DNA of 16,811 bases from a bacterium (GCA_025774615.1 JALGVQ010000039.1:1-16811), one strand, 5' to 3'. Numbered from the stretch's first letter, positions 1 to 7,567 are shown. Program-made: numbers and translations. The notes: generated by a model from the letters alone, not told the origin.

Positions 1-2
1 CA

Positions 3-92
3 TCGCGGATATTCGCGGAGCGGTGTGACCATCTGAAAATGGAGCCGCCCGGAGATGGCTGGGACGGCGTCTGGACCATGACCACGAAGTAA
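3..92 (+). CDS. C-terminal tail of an unidentified upstream gene (partial)
   Basis: An open frame enters from the window edge and ends at TAA 90-92, giving about 29 residues that finish in GWDGVWTMTTK. The TAA shares its last base with an ATG at 92, and the next gene has a clear ribosome binding site right after it, so this looks like the 3' end of the preceding operon gene. The tail is too short for me to assign a family. It is kept as a coding tail because the frame is open and abuts the next gene in the manner of the other operon junctions here. Confidence 0.5.
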   Translation, partial: SRIFAERCDHLKMEPPGDGWDGVWTMTTK

Positions 93-106
93 TGCTGAAA
101 GCTACC

Positions 107-113
107 AAGGAGG
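107..113 (+). promoter_or_regulatory. Ribosome binding site deciding the start at 119
   Basis: AAGGAGG lies 5 nt before ATG 119. It decides against the longer in-frame ATG at 92, which has no such motif upstream. Confidence 0.75.
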
Positions 114-118
114 ACGGC

Positions 119-973
119 ATGAAGCCGTTACGCCCGATTATATCAATATTGTTCACCGGACTGCTTCTGATCCCGGTTTTCGGGACACAGGCACAGACGC
201 CGGAAGAGGATTATCCTGAACCTGGCGCGTTCATCATCGACTGGGAACGCCAGGTAGTCATCACTCACAGTCTCGGTGCGCCGAATACCAGTTTTCCCCA
301 GCCGGCCTGGAGGTCTTCCGCCTTGAGGGCGGCCAGGCAGGCAGCGTACCGGGATCTCCTGGAGGCGGTAAAGGGAGTCACGGTTTCATCGACGACAACC
401 GTCGAGAACGCCATGGTCACCAGCGACATCATCAGGTCGAGCGTGGATGGAGTCGTTAAGGACTTCAGGGTGCTCGACACGAGATACTTCGAGAGCATGG
501 ATGTCGGACTCATTGTGGAGATGCCGCTCACCGGAGCCCTCTACGACGCCGTTATGCCGGGTAACACGGGTGGCCGGATCGCGGATGCTCCCGCTCCCGG
601 GACACCACCCCCCCCAAGAGCGACCGGTGCGATCAGCGGACTGGTGGTGGACGCGACCGGGCTCGATGTCACACCTGCCATGGCCCCGAAGATCCTCGAT
701 GAAGAGGGCAACGAGGTATACGGCACCACGAAAGTACTGCGGCAGTTCGCCATGCAGCAGGGAGTCGTGGGGTACCACAACAATGTCGCCGGAGCCAGTG
801 GGGATGAGCGGGTTGCCGGCAACCCCCTTGTTGTTCGGGCGCTTCGCGCGACCGGTCCGAACGGGTGTGATCTGATCATCTCGACAGCTGATGCCGGTCG
901 GATCCGCTCGGCGGCGGAAAACCTCGCTTTCCTGGATGAATGCCGTGTCATGATCGTGCTCGGAGCCGAGTAG
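119..973 (+). CDS. LPP20-type exported envelope protein
   Basis: The protein is 284 residues. It begins with a Sec signal peptide (residues 1-26, basic start, hydrophobic core, cleavage probably after QAQ) with no lipobox cysteine. Residues about 35-150 resemble the LPP20/FlgT-N type of fold: a run of A/R-rich helix (ALRAARQAAYRDLLEAVKGV), then a Thr/Ser-rich 'TVSSTTTVEN' strand, then 'SSVDGVVKDFRVLDTRYF'. A proline-rich linker (about 155-168) leads to a second domain ending in 'CRVMIVLGAE', a layout I associate with LPP20-family proteins of unknown role. The start at 119 is chosen over 92 because of the AAGGAGG motif. An 8-C tract (608-615) encodes part of the Pro linker. It heads a co-directional envelope operon and probably acts in the periplasm. 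Its molecular function is not known; the family call is from motif recognition only. Confidence 0.75.
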   Translation: MKPLRPIISILFTGLLLIPVFGTQAQTPEEDYPEPGAFIIDWERQVVITHSLGAPNTSFPQPAWRSSALRAARQAAYRDLLEAVKGVTVSSTTTVENAMVTSDIIRSSVDGVVKDFRVLDTRYFESMDVGLIVEMPLTGALYDAVMPGNTGGRIADAPAPGTPPPPRATGAISGLVVDATGLDVTPAMAPKILDEEGNEVYGTTKVLRQFAMQQGVVGYHNNVAGASGDERVAGNPLVVRALRATGPNGCDLIISTADAGRIRSAAENLAFLDECRVMIVLGAE

Positions 974-1013
974 TGTCAGGGCACTAATAGTGAACCGGAA
1001 TATCCAGATGTGT

Positions 1014-1020
1014 AAAGGAG
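1014..1020 (+). promoter_or_regulatory. Ribosome binding site of the TPR-SLH lipoprotein gene
   Basis: AAAGGAG is placed 7 nt before ATG 1028, in the 54-nt gap after the preceding stop. Confidence 0.7.
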
Positions 1021-1027
1021 CGGCAAG

Positions 1028-2146
1028 ATGAAGCCGATAAAGACGATTCTCCCGGTCTCGGCGGCCATCGTTCTGACGGTCGTGCTTGCTTCCTGTGCGG
1101 GCAAGTACTCCCAGCAGTCGGTGCTCGATACGCCGGAAGCGCACTACCAGGCGGGTATCGAATTCCTCGCACGGGGACAGGTCGCAGAAGCGCGGCATGA
1201 ATTTGATTACGCGATCGGTCTCGACCGGGATTTTGCCCCCGGATATGAAGGTCTCGGACTCTGCGCGCTCGAAGAGGGCGACGGCGCCGGCGCTGAGCGG
1301 GAGTTCAAGCGCTCTATCGACAAGGAACGGGATTATGTACCTGCCCATGTCGGACTCGGGCGGGCGTATGTCATGCAGGGACAGCATAGCCGCGGCATCC
1401 GTTCCTTTGAGGATGCTATCGAGATCGACCCGAAATACGCACCTGCGTATGAATATCTCGGCCAGACACACGTTGAGATCAGAGATTTCGACGCCGCGGT
1501 AGATGCTTACCGGCGCGGGATCAACGAGATTCCGACGAACACCGGTCTGAACGATGGCTGGCAGCGGGTCAGCGAAATACAGCGGGCTACCCTGGGGGTG
1601 CCTGACGAGTACAAGGAGATCGCCCTCAGTGCGGCAGTGAGCCGGGCAGAGCTGGCGGTTCTTCTGAACTCAGAGCTCGATCTGCAGGAGATCTTCGTGG
1701 GTCGGCAGACGCCGCAGGCACGTACCTTTGCCCCACCGGGTCAGCAGAACGTGGAAGCAGGACGGATCGCGGCACCCACCGATGTCATGGGCGACCACTG
1801 GGCCAGGCAGCACATCGAGAAGTGTGTCCTGCTCGGTGCGATAGACCTGATGCCCGACGGCAGTTTCAGGCCGAATCAGGTTGTCACCAGGGTGGATCTG
1901 GCCATGCTGGTCCAGCGGGTCCTGGTAGAGGCATGGGACGACGCGAGCCTCAAATCCCGGTTCTTCGGCAGTGTCAGTCCCTTCCCGGACGTACCCGGAA
2001 CTCACTTTGCCTTCAACGCGGTCATGCTCGCCACGACACGCGGCATTATGACCGGCAAGCCGGATGGAACATTCTTCCTCGAGGGCACCCTCCCGGGTCA
2101 TGAGGCGATCCTCATCATCCGCAATCTGAAGGGGGTGCTGGAATAG
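1028..2146 (+). CDS. TPR and SLH domain lipoprotein
   Basis: The protein is 372 residues. A lipobox L20-A21-S22-C23 follows a hydrophobic stretch, so it is predicted to be lipidated at C23; Ala at +2 fits outer-membrane retention in E. coli-like sorting. Four consecutive 34-residue tetratricopeptide units cover about residues 35-170, each with the A/G-Y...LG...A...F..AI pattern. The C-terminal half has SLH (surface-layer homology) modules: a partial one near 200-217 and two fuller ones near 250-300 ('MPDGSFRPNQVVTRVDLAM') and 317-372 ('GKPDGTFFLEGTLPGHEA'). SLH domains bind cell-wall-linked polymers, and TPRs bind protein partners. A lipoprotein with both could tether an envelope complex between outer membrane and peptidoglycan; that is inference. 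The stop TAG (2144-2146) shares its G with the next gene's GTG start, indicating coupling. Confidence 0.88.
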   Translation: MKPIKTILPVSAAIVLTVVLASCAGKYSQQSVLDTPEAHYQAGIEFLARGQVAEARHEFDYAIGLDRDFAPGYEGLGLCALEEGDGAGAEREFKRSIDKERDYVPAHVGLGRAYVMQGQHSRGIRSFEDAIEIDPKYAPAYEYLGQTHVEIRDFDAAVDAYRRGINEIPTNTGLNDGWQRVSEIQRATLGVPDEYKEIALSAAVSRAELAVLLNSELDLQEIFVGRQTPQARTFAPPGQQNVEAGRIAAPTDVMGDHWARQHIEKCVLLGAIDLMPDGSFRPNQVVTRVDLAMLVQRVLVEAWDDASLKSRFFGSVSPFPDVPGTHFAFNAVMLATTRGIMTGKPDGTFFLEGTLPGHEAILIIRNLKGVLE

Positions 2147-3357
2147 TGTCCAGATACCAATACTTGAAAGCGGCCGCGATACTGGTTCTGGCTCTCGGAC
2201 TCATTCTGCCGGCATCACTTTTTGCGCAGGATGTGCCCCAGGAGGGCAGGGTAGTGACTGTCCAGGGGCGCGGAGCCATCATCGCGGGTGACAAGGTGAA
2301 AGCGCGCGATGACGCGGTCAACGACGCGCAGCGGAACGCCGTGGAGCGGGTCATGGGCACGCACGTGGAGAGCTCCACGATCACCGAGAACTTCATGCTT
2401 ATCCAGGACAACATCTACACCAAAACCAGCGGATACATCTCGAATTACGAGGTGACGAACGAGACCGAGGATCCTGACATGATCACCGTCACCGTTCGTG
2501 CCACGGTGAAGGAGTCAGAGCTTGTCTCAGACCTCGAGGCGATCGGGGTCCTGATGTCCCGGATGAATTACCCTCGTCTGCTGGTCCTGATAGATGAGCA
2601 GATATTCATCGACGAGGGGGGTGAGGAGCGGGTCCCGACCACAGTCGACAACGCGGCCACCACTACCGCCTTCATGGAGATGCTTCAGGCGAAGGGATTC
2701 CGGTTCGTCGATCCCATGACGGTGGCGATGAACACCCAGGCCAACATGCTGCAGTCGGCTCTTGAAGGGGATGTTGCCCAGGCGGTCATGATCGGACGGG
2801 CCCATCAGGCCGAGGTGATTGTGCTCGGCACGACGATCGCCAAGCGCGGCACCGCCGCCCAGCAGATGCTCGGTGGGATGGTCAGCATGCAGGTCTCAAT
2901 CACGGTGCGGGTACTGAGATCCGACACCGGTGAGATCATGGCCACCTCCCAGGAAACCGGCGTGCATTTAGGCGGAAGCCCGATCGACGCCTCGGCCGGC
3001 GCCATCAAGAAGGCGATGGACAAGTTGGGGCCGCGGCTCGAGGAAATGATCCTGGAGCGCTGGAACCAGGAGGTCACCGGCAGTCGCGTGATCGAGCTGC
3101 ACATCGTGAACCAGATAGGGTTCATGCCGCTGCAGCAGTTCCGCCAGCTCATTCCCTTCTATGTCCGTGGTGTGCAGGAAGTAACCCAGAAGAGTTTCCT
3201 CGAGGGTCTGGCGATCCTGGAGGTGCGCTCTGAAGGGGATGCCATGGCTCTGGCCACCGAACTCTCCGCGAAGGAGTGGGCGGAGTTCACCATCGAAGTC
3301 ACGGGGGTAACCGCGAACCAGGTCAGGATCCGGGTGACTCCAAAGGGATTCCGGTGA
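2146..3357 (+). CDS. FlgT-N-type exported protein (LPP20/CsgG-like fold)
   Basis: The protein is 403 residues, starting at a GTG that overlaps the previous stop (TAGTG), with GAAGGGGG about 10 nt upstream. A Sec signal peptide (1-28, ending LFAQ) has no lipobox. Residues about 32-125 match the FlgT N-terminal pattern: 'VTVQGRGAII', a helix rich in A/R/D ('ARDDAVNDAQRNAVERVMG'), 'VESSTITENFMLIQDNIYTK', then 'SGYISNYEV'. A middle domain (about 125-300) contains 'AEVIVLGTTIA' and 'VSITVRVLRSDTGEI', similar to CsgG/TolB-N-like domains. A C-terminal domain (about 310-403) looks like another alpha/beta module. In Vibrio, FlgT forms the flagellar H ring, but no flagellar gene is present here, so the gene should not be named flgT. 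It probably works with the LPP20- and CsgG-like neighbours in a periplasmic assembly. Confidence 0.8.
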   Translation: MSRYQYLKAAAILVLALGLILPASLFAQDVPQEGRVVTVQGRGAIIAGDKVKARDDAVNDAQRNAVERVMGTHVESSTITENFMLIQDNIYTKTSGYISNYEVTNETEDPDMITVTVRATVKESELVSDLEAIGVLMSRMNYPRLLVLIDEQIFIDEGGEERVPTTVDNAATTTAFMEMLQAKGFRFVDPMTVAMNTQANMLQSALEGDVAQAVMIGRAHQAEVIVLGTTIAKRGTAAQQMLGGMVSMQVSITVRVLRSDTGEIMATSQETGVHLGGSPIDASAGAIKKAMDKLGPRLEEMILERWNQEVTGSRVIELHIVNQIGFMPLQQFRQLIPFYVRGVQEVTQKSFLEGLAILEVRSEGDAMALATELSAKEWAEFTIEVTGVTANQVRIRVTPKGFR

Positions 3358-4187
3358 ACCACCTGGTCCGGGTGAACGGGAGGCGACTCAGCCGGCGTGT
3401 TCTGCGCTCCATTCCCATATCTGCCGTTCTGCTGCTCGGCACCGCGGTGATCGTCTTCAGTCAGGCGTGGGTGCTGGCAAAGGTGAGCTTCTACCTGGGT
3501 GAAGTTGGCTACAGGAAAGCCCAGAGTGAGGAGTGGACAGGAGTAGCTCTTCAGCAGTCTCTCTTTTCCGGCGATGCGGTCAAGACGGGGGCTGAATCGA
3601 GACTCGAGCTGAAGACCGGTGACGAAGGATTCGTCATGCGGATCGATGAAAACACTGAACTGGAACTCTCTCCCCAGAGCCTTGAGAACCCCGGCACGAA
3701 AGCAAAGGCCAGAGGAGGGCGGGTATGGACGAACGTCCGCCGGATGGCCGCGAACCGGAACAATCTCACCATCGAAACCCCGACGGTGCTGGCCGCGGTA
3801 CGGGGTACGGTCTTCCGGATCGATGTGCCTGATGTCAACAATACCATTCTCCGAGTGTATGAGGGAGAGGTTGAGGTACAACCAAACCTGGCGCCCCCAC
3901 CCGGTGAGGGGGGCGTGCGGGAAGTGGACGCGCCCCGTGAGATAGCTCCACCCAGGGAGGTCTCTGCCCAGCAGTGGATGGAGATCGTCTCGGCGAACCA
4001 GCAGCTCAGTTTCACCCGCGGCGAGAAACCGGTGATAACCGATTTCGATCCTGAAGCCGACGCTCAGCTCGACTGGGTGCAGTGGAACAGGGAGCGGGAT
4101 GCAGCACTGGACCGCTCCGACGTGCCGCCGCCGGATGAGAGTAAGAAGAATCAGAAGGACAGAAGGAAAAACCGTAAGAAGGATTAG
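3354..4187 (+). CDS. Membrane-anchored FecR-domain protein
   Basis: The predicted protein is 277 residues from GTG 3354. It overlaps the preceding stop by 4 nt (GTGA), with AAAGGGA 5 nt upstream; a longer frame open from 3276 would overlap the previous gene deeply and has no such signal. A basic N-terminus and one hydrophobic segment (about 19-42) form a signal anchor. Residues about 44-175 are a FecR-type beta domain with the hallmarks 'SGDAVKTGAESRLEL', 'ENTELELSP', 'GGRVWTNVRR', 'IETPTVLAAVRGTVFRI' and 'VYEGEVEV'. The end is strongly basic (KKNQKDRRKNRKKD). Classic FecR is an anti-sigma sensor, but I see no N-terminal anti-sigma motif and no sigma factor beside it. This is more like the stand-alone FecR domains found in envelope proteins. 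The role is unknown; the operon position suggests part of the same complex. Confidence 0.85.
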   Translation: MNHLVRVNGRRLSRRVLRSIPISAVLLLGTAVIVFSQAWVLAKVSFYLGEVGYRKAQSEEWTGVALQQSLFSGDAVKTGAESRLELKTGDEGFVMRIDENTELELSPQSLENPGTKAKARGGRVWTNVRRMAANRNNLTIETPTVLAAVRGTVFRIDVPDVNNTILRVYEGEVEVQPNLAPPPGEGGVREVDAPREIAPPREVSAQQWMEIVSANQQLSFTRGEKPVITDFDPEADAQLDWVQWNRERDAALDRSDVPPPDESKKNQKDRRKNRKKD

Positions 4188-4202
4188 AAAACGGAAGCAG
4201 GG

Positions 4203-5090
4203 ATGATGTCTTCAAGACGGTTGCCGAGCTGGAAACGGTGGATTGGTATCGCCACTGCTGTACTCATGCTGACGCTTTCGGTGGGGCCCTCGCTGGCGCT
4301 TGCCGCTGCGGCCCACACCGATCGAATGGAGTCTCAACCCCGGCAGCAGCAACAGCAGCAGGAACAACTCACCATCGGTGTCATTGATCTGGAAGCCAAT
4401 GGAGTCGAGGAAACTGAGGCAAAGGCAATCACCGAACGGCTCCGCATCTATCTGGGACGCACCGGCATCTTCGAGGTGATCGAGCGGAACCAGATGGAAT
4501 CGATCATGACCGAGATGGGGTTCCAGGCAAGCGGTGCCTGCAACACCGACGAGTGCGTGGTCCAGGTCGGCCAGGTTCTGGGCGCAAGCAAGATGGTGGC
4601 CGGCAGTGTCTCCAAGGTAGGTAACCTCTACTCCCTGCAGATCCGGATGGTGGATATCACCACGTCGCGGATAGAGAATCCACTCTTCGTGGATGTCAAC
4701 GGAATAGAACAGGTACTCCTGACCGCAACCCAGGACATAGCCAACGATCTGGCGGGGCTCGTCCGCCAGCAGTTGGGTGTCCCCTTCGAGCCGATCTCAC
4801 CCGAGGAACAGGCCCGTCAACAGGAGCAGATCGACCCTCAGACTGATCCTGCCCGCCAGCAGGAAGACCCCGTGACTCCTCCGGTCACCGGGGAGCAGCC
4901 AGGGGGAGAGGAAGAGCAACTCGGCACACAGCGACCACGAAAGAGATTCCCCTGGTGGATTTTCCTTTTGGGTGCCGCTGGCGGAGGTACTGCTTATCTT
5001 CTCAGTGGTGATGATCCCGGTACAGGAGGAACAACAGGACCGGGAACAATCGGAGCGCCGCCCGACAGGCCGACGATTCCGCCGAGATAA
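4203..5090 (+). CDS. CsgG-like protein with C-terminal membrane helix
   Basis: The protein is 295 residues (ATG 4203; the adjacent ATG 4206 is equally possible). A signal sequence or anchor covers about 10-37, with no lipobox. A Q6 run (48-53) is followed by a CsgG/TolB-N-like domain at about 56-190: 'LTIGVIDLEANGV', 'LGRTGIFEVIERNQ', 'LGASKMVAGSVSKVG', 'YSLQIRMVDI'. A cysteine pair C113-x4-C118 (ACNTDEC) sits in the middle. A Q/P/E-rich linker leads to RPRKR and one hydrophobic helix (about 248-268), then a Gly/Pro-rich tail. True CsgG is a lipoprotein pore in curli secretion; lacking a lipobox and carrying a C-terminal helix, this is a relative and not CsgG itself. It has a close paralogue in the gene at 7692. 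It starts 15 nt after the FecR gene, in the same operon. Confidence 0.82.
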   Translation: MMSSRRLPSWKRWIGIATAVLMLTLSVGPSLALAAAAHTDRMESQPRQQQQQQEQLTIGVIDLEANGVEETEAKAITERLRIYLGRTGIFEVIERNQMESIMTEMGFQASGACNTDECVVQVGQVLGASKMVAGSVSKVGNLYSLQIRMVDITTSRIENPLFVDVNGIEQVLLTATQDIANDLAGLVRQQLGVPFEPISPEEQARQQEQIDPQTDPARQQEDPVTPPVTGEQPGGEEEQLGTQRPRKRFPWWIFLLGAAGGGTAYLLSGDDPGTGGTTGPGTIGAPPDRPTIPPR

Positions 5091-5100
5091 TTAAATCACT

Positions 5101-5106
5101 GAGGAG
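5101..5106 (+). promoter_or_regulatory. Ribosome binding site deciding the start at 5112
   Basis: GAGGAG ends 5 nt before ATG 5112. The GTG at 5106 lies inside the motif and is an unlikely start. Confidence 0.65.
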
Positions 5107-5111
5107 TGGGG

Positions 5112-5735
5112 ATGATTCATCAGTCAGATCTCATATCTACCGGTCTGAGACGAATTTCCAGTTGTATCGTGCTCGCGCTGATCATGGCTTTGTGTATGAG
5201 TGTGTCCACACAGGCTCAGGATCTGCAGGGTTTTGAAGTCGACCCCATGGCCGTAGGGGACAAAGCTCCCACGTTCGTCATGAAGAAGAACGGTACGACC
5301 GATTACGTATTCCTGCGGGATTACGCGGGTGAACTCCGCCAGACGGCTGTCTTCCGCGGCGACACCCAGAAAGTCGTCGTCCTCTCCTTTTTCGCCAGCT
5401 GGTGCAAGCCGTGCCAGAAGGAAGCTCCGGTACTTGCCGACATCGCCAGCAGTTACGAGGGGCAGGATGTACAACTCTTCTTCGTGAACTGGGGCGATAC
5501 GGACAATGTGGCAGCTGAGTGGCTGCAGACCTACGGTGTGGAAGCGAACTGCCTCATGGATCCCTTTGGCGCCAATGCCAAGAAGTTCGGAGTCGATTCA
5601 CTCCCGCGGACGATCATTATCGACCAGCAGGGAATCGTACAACTCATTGAGAGGGGCTTTTCGGAGGAGAACGAGGCCCACTACCGGGAACTGGTGACCA
5701 GCAAGGTGAACGAACTGCTCAATCCGGGGGATTGA
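5112..5735 (+). CDS. TlpA/ResA-like envelope thioredoxin
   Basis: The protein is 207 residues, with an N-terminal hydrophobic segment (about 14-35, ending STQAQ) that acts as a signal peptide or anchor. The thioredoxin fold follows: 'AVGDKAPTFVM' opens a redoxin domain, 'VVVLSFFASWCKPC' carries the CXXC active site at C98-C101, and the cis-proline is P165 in SLPRT just before 'IIIDQQGIV'. This is the layout of TlpA/ResA-type periplasmic thiol-disulfide oxidoreductases. It sits 21 nt behind the CsgG-like gene and ends the envelope operon as far as spacing shows. A plausible substrate is a cysteine pair of a neighbouring exported protein, for example C113/C118 of the CsgG-like product; that is inference. 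Reductase or oxidase direction cannot be told from sequence. Confidence 0.88.
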   Translation: MIHQSDLISTGLRRISSCIVLALIMALCMSVSTQAQDLQGFEVDPMAVGDKAPTFVMKKNGTTDYVFLRDYAGELRQTAVFRGDTQKVVVLSFFASWCKPCQKEAPVLADIASSYEGQDVQLFFVNWGDTDNVAAEWLQTYGVEANCLMDPFGANAKKFGVDSLPRTIIIDQQGIVQLIERGFSEENEAHYRELVTSKVNELLNPGD

Positions 5736-5777
5736 TGGGCCCGGCGCCCGCTTTCTCCCATTAGTTTCTCAAACATC

Positions 5778-6230
5778 ATGTCAGATCCTCTTCATACGAA
5801 TACGACTTCCTCATTGCCTGATATGGCGGCCACGGATGCCGCAGCAGTCGAACTGGCCGCTACTCTCGAAAAGGGAAGTGTTGTTGCACTGACCGGCCCC
5901 CTTGGAGCGGGGAAGACCACGTTCGTGAAGGCCGTTGCCCGGGCCCTGGGTGTCGAAGAGGATGTGACCTCACCCAGTTTTGTGCGACTTAATATCTATG
6001 AAGGCCGATTCACCATCTATCACCTCGATCTCTACCGGGTGAAGGATGTTCCGGAATTCATCTTTTTCGGTCTCGATGAATGGCTGGACACCGATGGGGT
6101 CACGCTGATAGAGTGGGCCGACCGTGCGGCGGAGCTCCTGCCCGCTCATTCCATCACCGTTGCACTTGATTACGACGATAGGAGTGAGGGAAGGATCATG
6201 ACCGTTACGGAAGGTCCGCCCGGCAGCTGA
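5778..6230 (+). CDS. tsaE: tRNA N6-threonylcarbamoyladenosine synthesis ATPase TsaE
   Basis: The protein is 150 residues, the usual TsaE length. It has Walker A GPLGAGKTT at residues 40-48, the family signature 'VTSPSFVRLNIYEG', 'YHLDLYRVKD', the 'FFGLDEWL' segment and 'VTLIEWADRA' (Walker-B-like strand with Glu-Trp). TsaE is the cytoplasmic ATPase that works with TsaB and TsaD to make t6A37 in ANN-decoding tRNAs. No Shine-Dalgarno motif is visible before ATG 5778, and the preceding stop (5733-5735) is in the same frame, so the start cannot lie further upstream than 5736. Translation may be leaderless or weakly initiated. TsaB and TsaD are not in the window. It is followed 23 nt later by the GAF-PP2C gene. 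Confidence 0.95.
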   Translation: MSDPLHTNTTSSLPDMAATDAAAVELAATLEKGSVVALTGPLGAGKTTFVKAVARALGVEEDVTSPSFVRLNIYEGRFTIYHLDLYRVKDVPEFIFFGLDEWLDTDGVTLIEWADRAAELLPAHSITVALDYDDRSEGRIMTVTEGPPGS

Positions 6231-6253
6231 ATCGGAGGCAGGTCGATATCGTC

Positions 6254-7555
6254 ATGGTGCCAACCCCGCAGAATGACCCTCAGGCTGAGCTCGAAGCTGC
6301 ACAACTCGAGATCGCCAAACTCTCCTCGCTCATCGATGCGTCACAGACCATCAACTCCACGCTGGAACTCGATGAGGTCCTCGAACGGATACTCCTGACG
6401 GCGACCGAGAACGTCAGGGCCGACCGGGGGACGATCTACCTGGTGGACGCGGCCAATAATGAACTCTGGTCGAAGGTCCTGCAGGGGGAGACGAAGCTGG
6501 AGATCCGCCTTCCCATGGGTCAGGGACTGGCCGGGTTCGTAGCGCAGACCGGCGAGATCATCATCCTGGACGATGCCTACGAAGACCCCCGGTTCAACCA
6601 GGAAGTGGACCGGGAAAGCGGATACCGCACCAAATCATTGCTCACCACACCGATGCGGAACAAGAATGGTACGATCATCGGTGTCTTCCAGCTGCTGAAC
6701 AAGGCAGATGGTGTTTTTACTGATGAAGACGTCAGTTTCCTCGATGCCCTCTCTGCTCACGCTGCCATCGCGATCGAGAATGCCTTCCTGCTGAAGGAAT
6801 CCCTCGAGAAACGGGAGATAGAGAAGGAACTGGAGGTCGCCGAGAGCATCCAGCAGAGGCTGTTGCCTTCAGAACCTCCCGAGGTGGAGGGATATGAGTT
6901 TTCCGGTGTCTGTACGGCATGTGAATCGGTAGGTGGTGACAGTTACGACTTCATCCCGCTGGAGGATGGCCGCCTGCTCATTTCGATTGGCGATGTGGTC
7001 GGGCATGGCATCCCTGCTGCCCTGCTGATGGCAAATCTGTATGCGTCTCTGCGCAGCCACGCACAGTACGAGTTCGAGCTCACCGACATGGTGGTCAGGC
7101 TGAACAACTTCATCCACCGATCCACCGATACGATGCAGTACATAACCTTCTTCTGCGGAGTGCTTGAGCCCTCGACCGGTGTGTACACCTACGTCAACGC
7201 GGGGCACAACCCTCCCTATCATATCCCCTCGACCATCGGACCGGATGATGAGGTGCCTACCATGACCGAGGGCGGTGTTCCGCTCGGCATGATGCCCTCG
7301 ATGCCTTATGGATCAGGCAGCGTGACGCTCGAGAAGGGTGATACCCTCTTCCTCTTTACCGACGGCGTTACCGAAGCGATGGACGAGAACGAGGAACTGC
7401 TCGGTGAAGAAGCCGTAGAAGCCTGCCTCAAACAGTCGGCCGCGATGCCCCTGACCAGTATCCTCCATGAGGTGACTGTTGAGGTACGGGGTCACGCGGG
7501 TGACACTCCGCCCGATGACGATGTCACCATGGTGGGAGTGCAGCGGCTGCCATAG
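6254..7555 (+). CDS. GAF domain PP2C-type (SpoIIE/RsbU) serine phosphatase
   Basis: The protein is 433 residues and cytoplasmic. A GAF domain spans about 40-178 ('RADRGTIYLVD', 'GQGLAGFVAQTGE', 'LLTTPMRNKNGTIIGVFQLLNK'). A coiled-coil linker (about 180-205) ends in 'AESIQQRLLPSEPP', typical of RsbU-like proteins. The SpoIIE domain (about 210-433) keeps metal-binding acidic positions: GGDSYD (D229, D232), 'IGDVVGHGIPAALLMA' (D247), 'YVNAGHNPP', 'LFLFTDGVTEAMD' (D370) and DDDV (421-424). Such enzymes dephosphorylate an anti-sigma-factor antagonist (STAS protein) and so release a sigma factor or another partner when the GAF domain senses a signal. No STAS or RsbW-like gene is visible in the window, so partners are elsewhere. 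A GGAGG (6234-6238) lies 15 nt before the ATG, rather far. Confidence 0.93.
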   Translation: MVPTPQNDPQAELEAAQLEIAKLSSLIDASQTINSTLELDEVLERILLTATENVRADRGTIYLVDAANNELWSKVLQGETKLEIRLPMGQGLAGFVAQTGEIIILDDAYEDPRFNQEVDRESGYRTKSLLTTPMRNKNGTIIGVFQLLNKADGVFTDEDVSFLDALSAHAAIAIENAFLLKESLEKREIEKELEVAESIQQRLLPSEPPEVEGYEFSGVCTACESVGGDSYDFIPLEDGRLLISIGDVVGHGIPAALLMANLYASLRSHAQYEFELTDMVVRLNNFIHRSTDTMQYITFFCGVLEPSTGVYTYVNAGHNPPYHIPSTIGPDDEVPTMTEGGVPLGMMPSMPYGSGSVTLEKGDTLFLFTDGVTEAMDENEELLGEEAVEACLKQSAAMPLTSILHEVTVEVRGHAGDTPPDDDVTMVGVQRLP

Positions 7556-7567
7556 ACTTAGGTTGAT

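Noticed and set aside
982-992. CACTAATAGTG palindrome between the first two envelope genes, as an operator
   Set aside because: The arms are five bases, it lies inside a compact operon, and no second copy was noticed.
386-1471. A long minus-strand open frame (361 codons) and many similar antisense frames
   Set aside because: It lies over two well-supported + strand genes, its protein resembles no family, and GC-rich DNA gives such frames by chance.
3276-3353. Upstream extension of the FecR gene to ATG 3276
   Set aside because: It would overlap the preceding gene by 82 nt, place unlikely residues before the signal anchor, and ignore the AAAGGGA motif before GTG 3354.
2146-3357. Naming the FlgT-N-type gene flgT or inferring a flagellum
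   Set aside because: No other flagellar gene is present and the domain occurs widely in non-flagellar envelope proteins.
5737-5755. GGGC...GCCC inverted repeat followed by CTTTC after the thioredoxin gene, as a terminator
   Set aside because: The stem is only four base pairs and no T-run follows.
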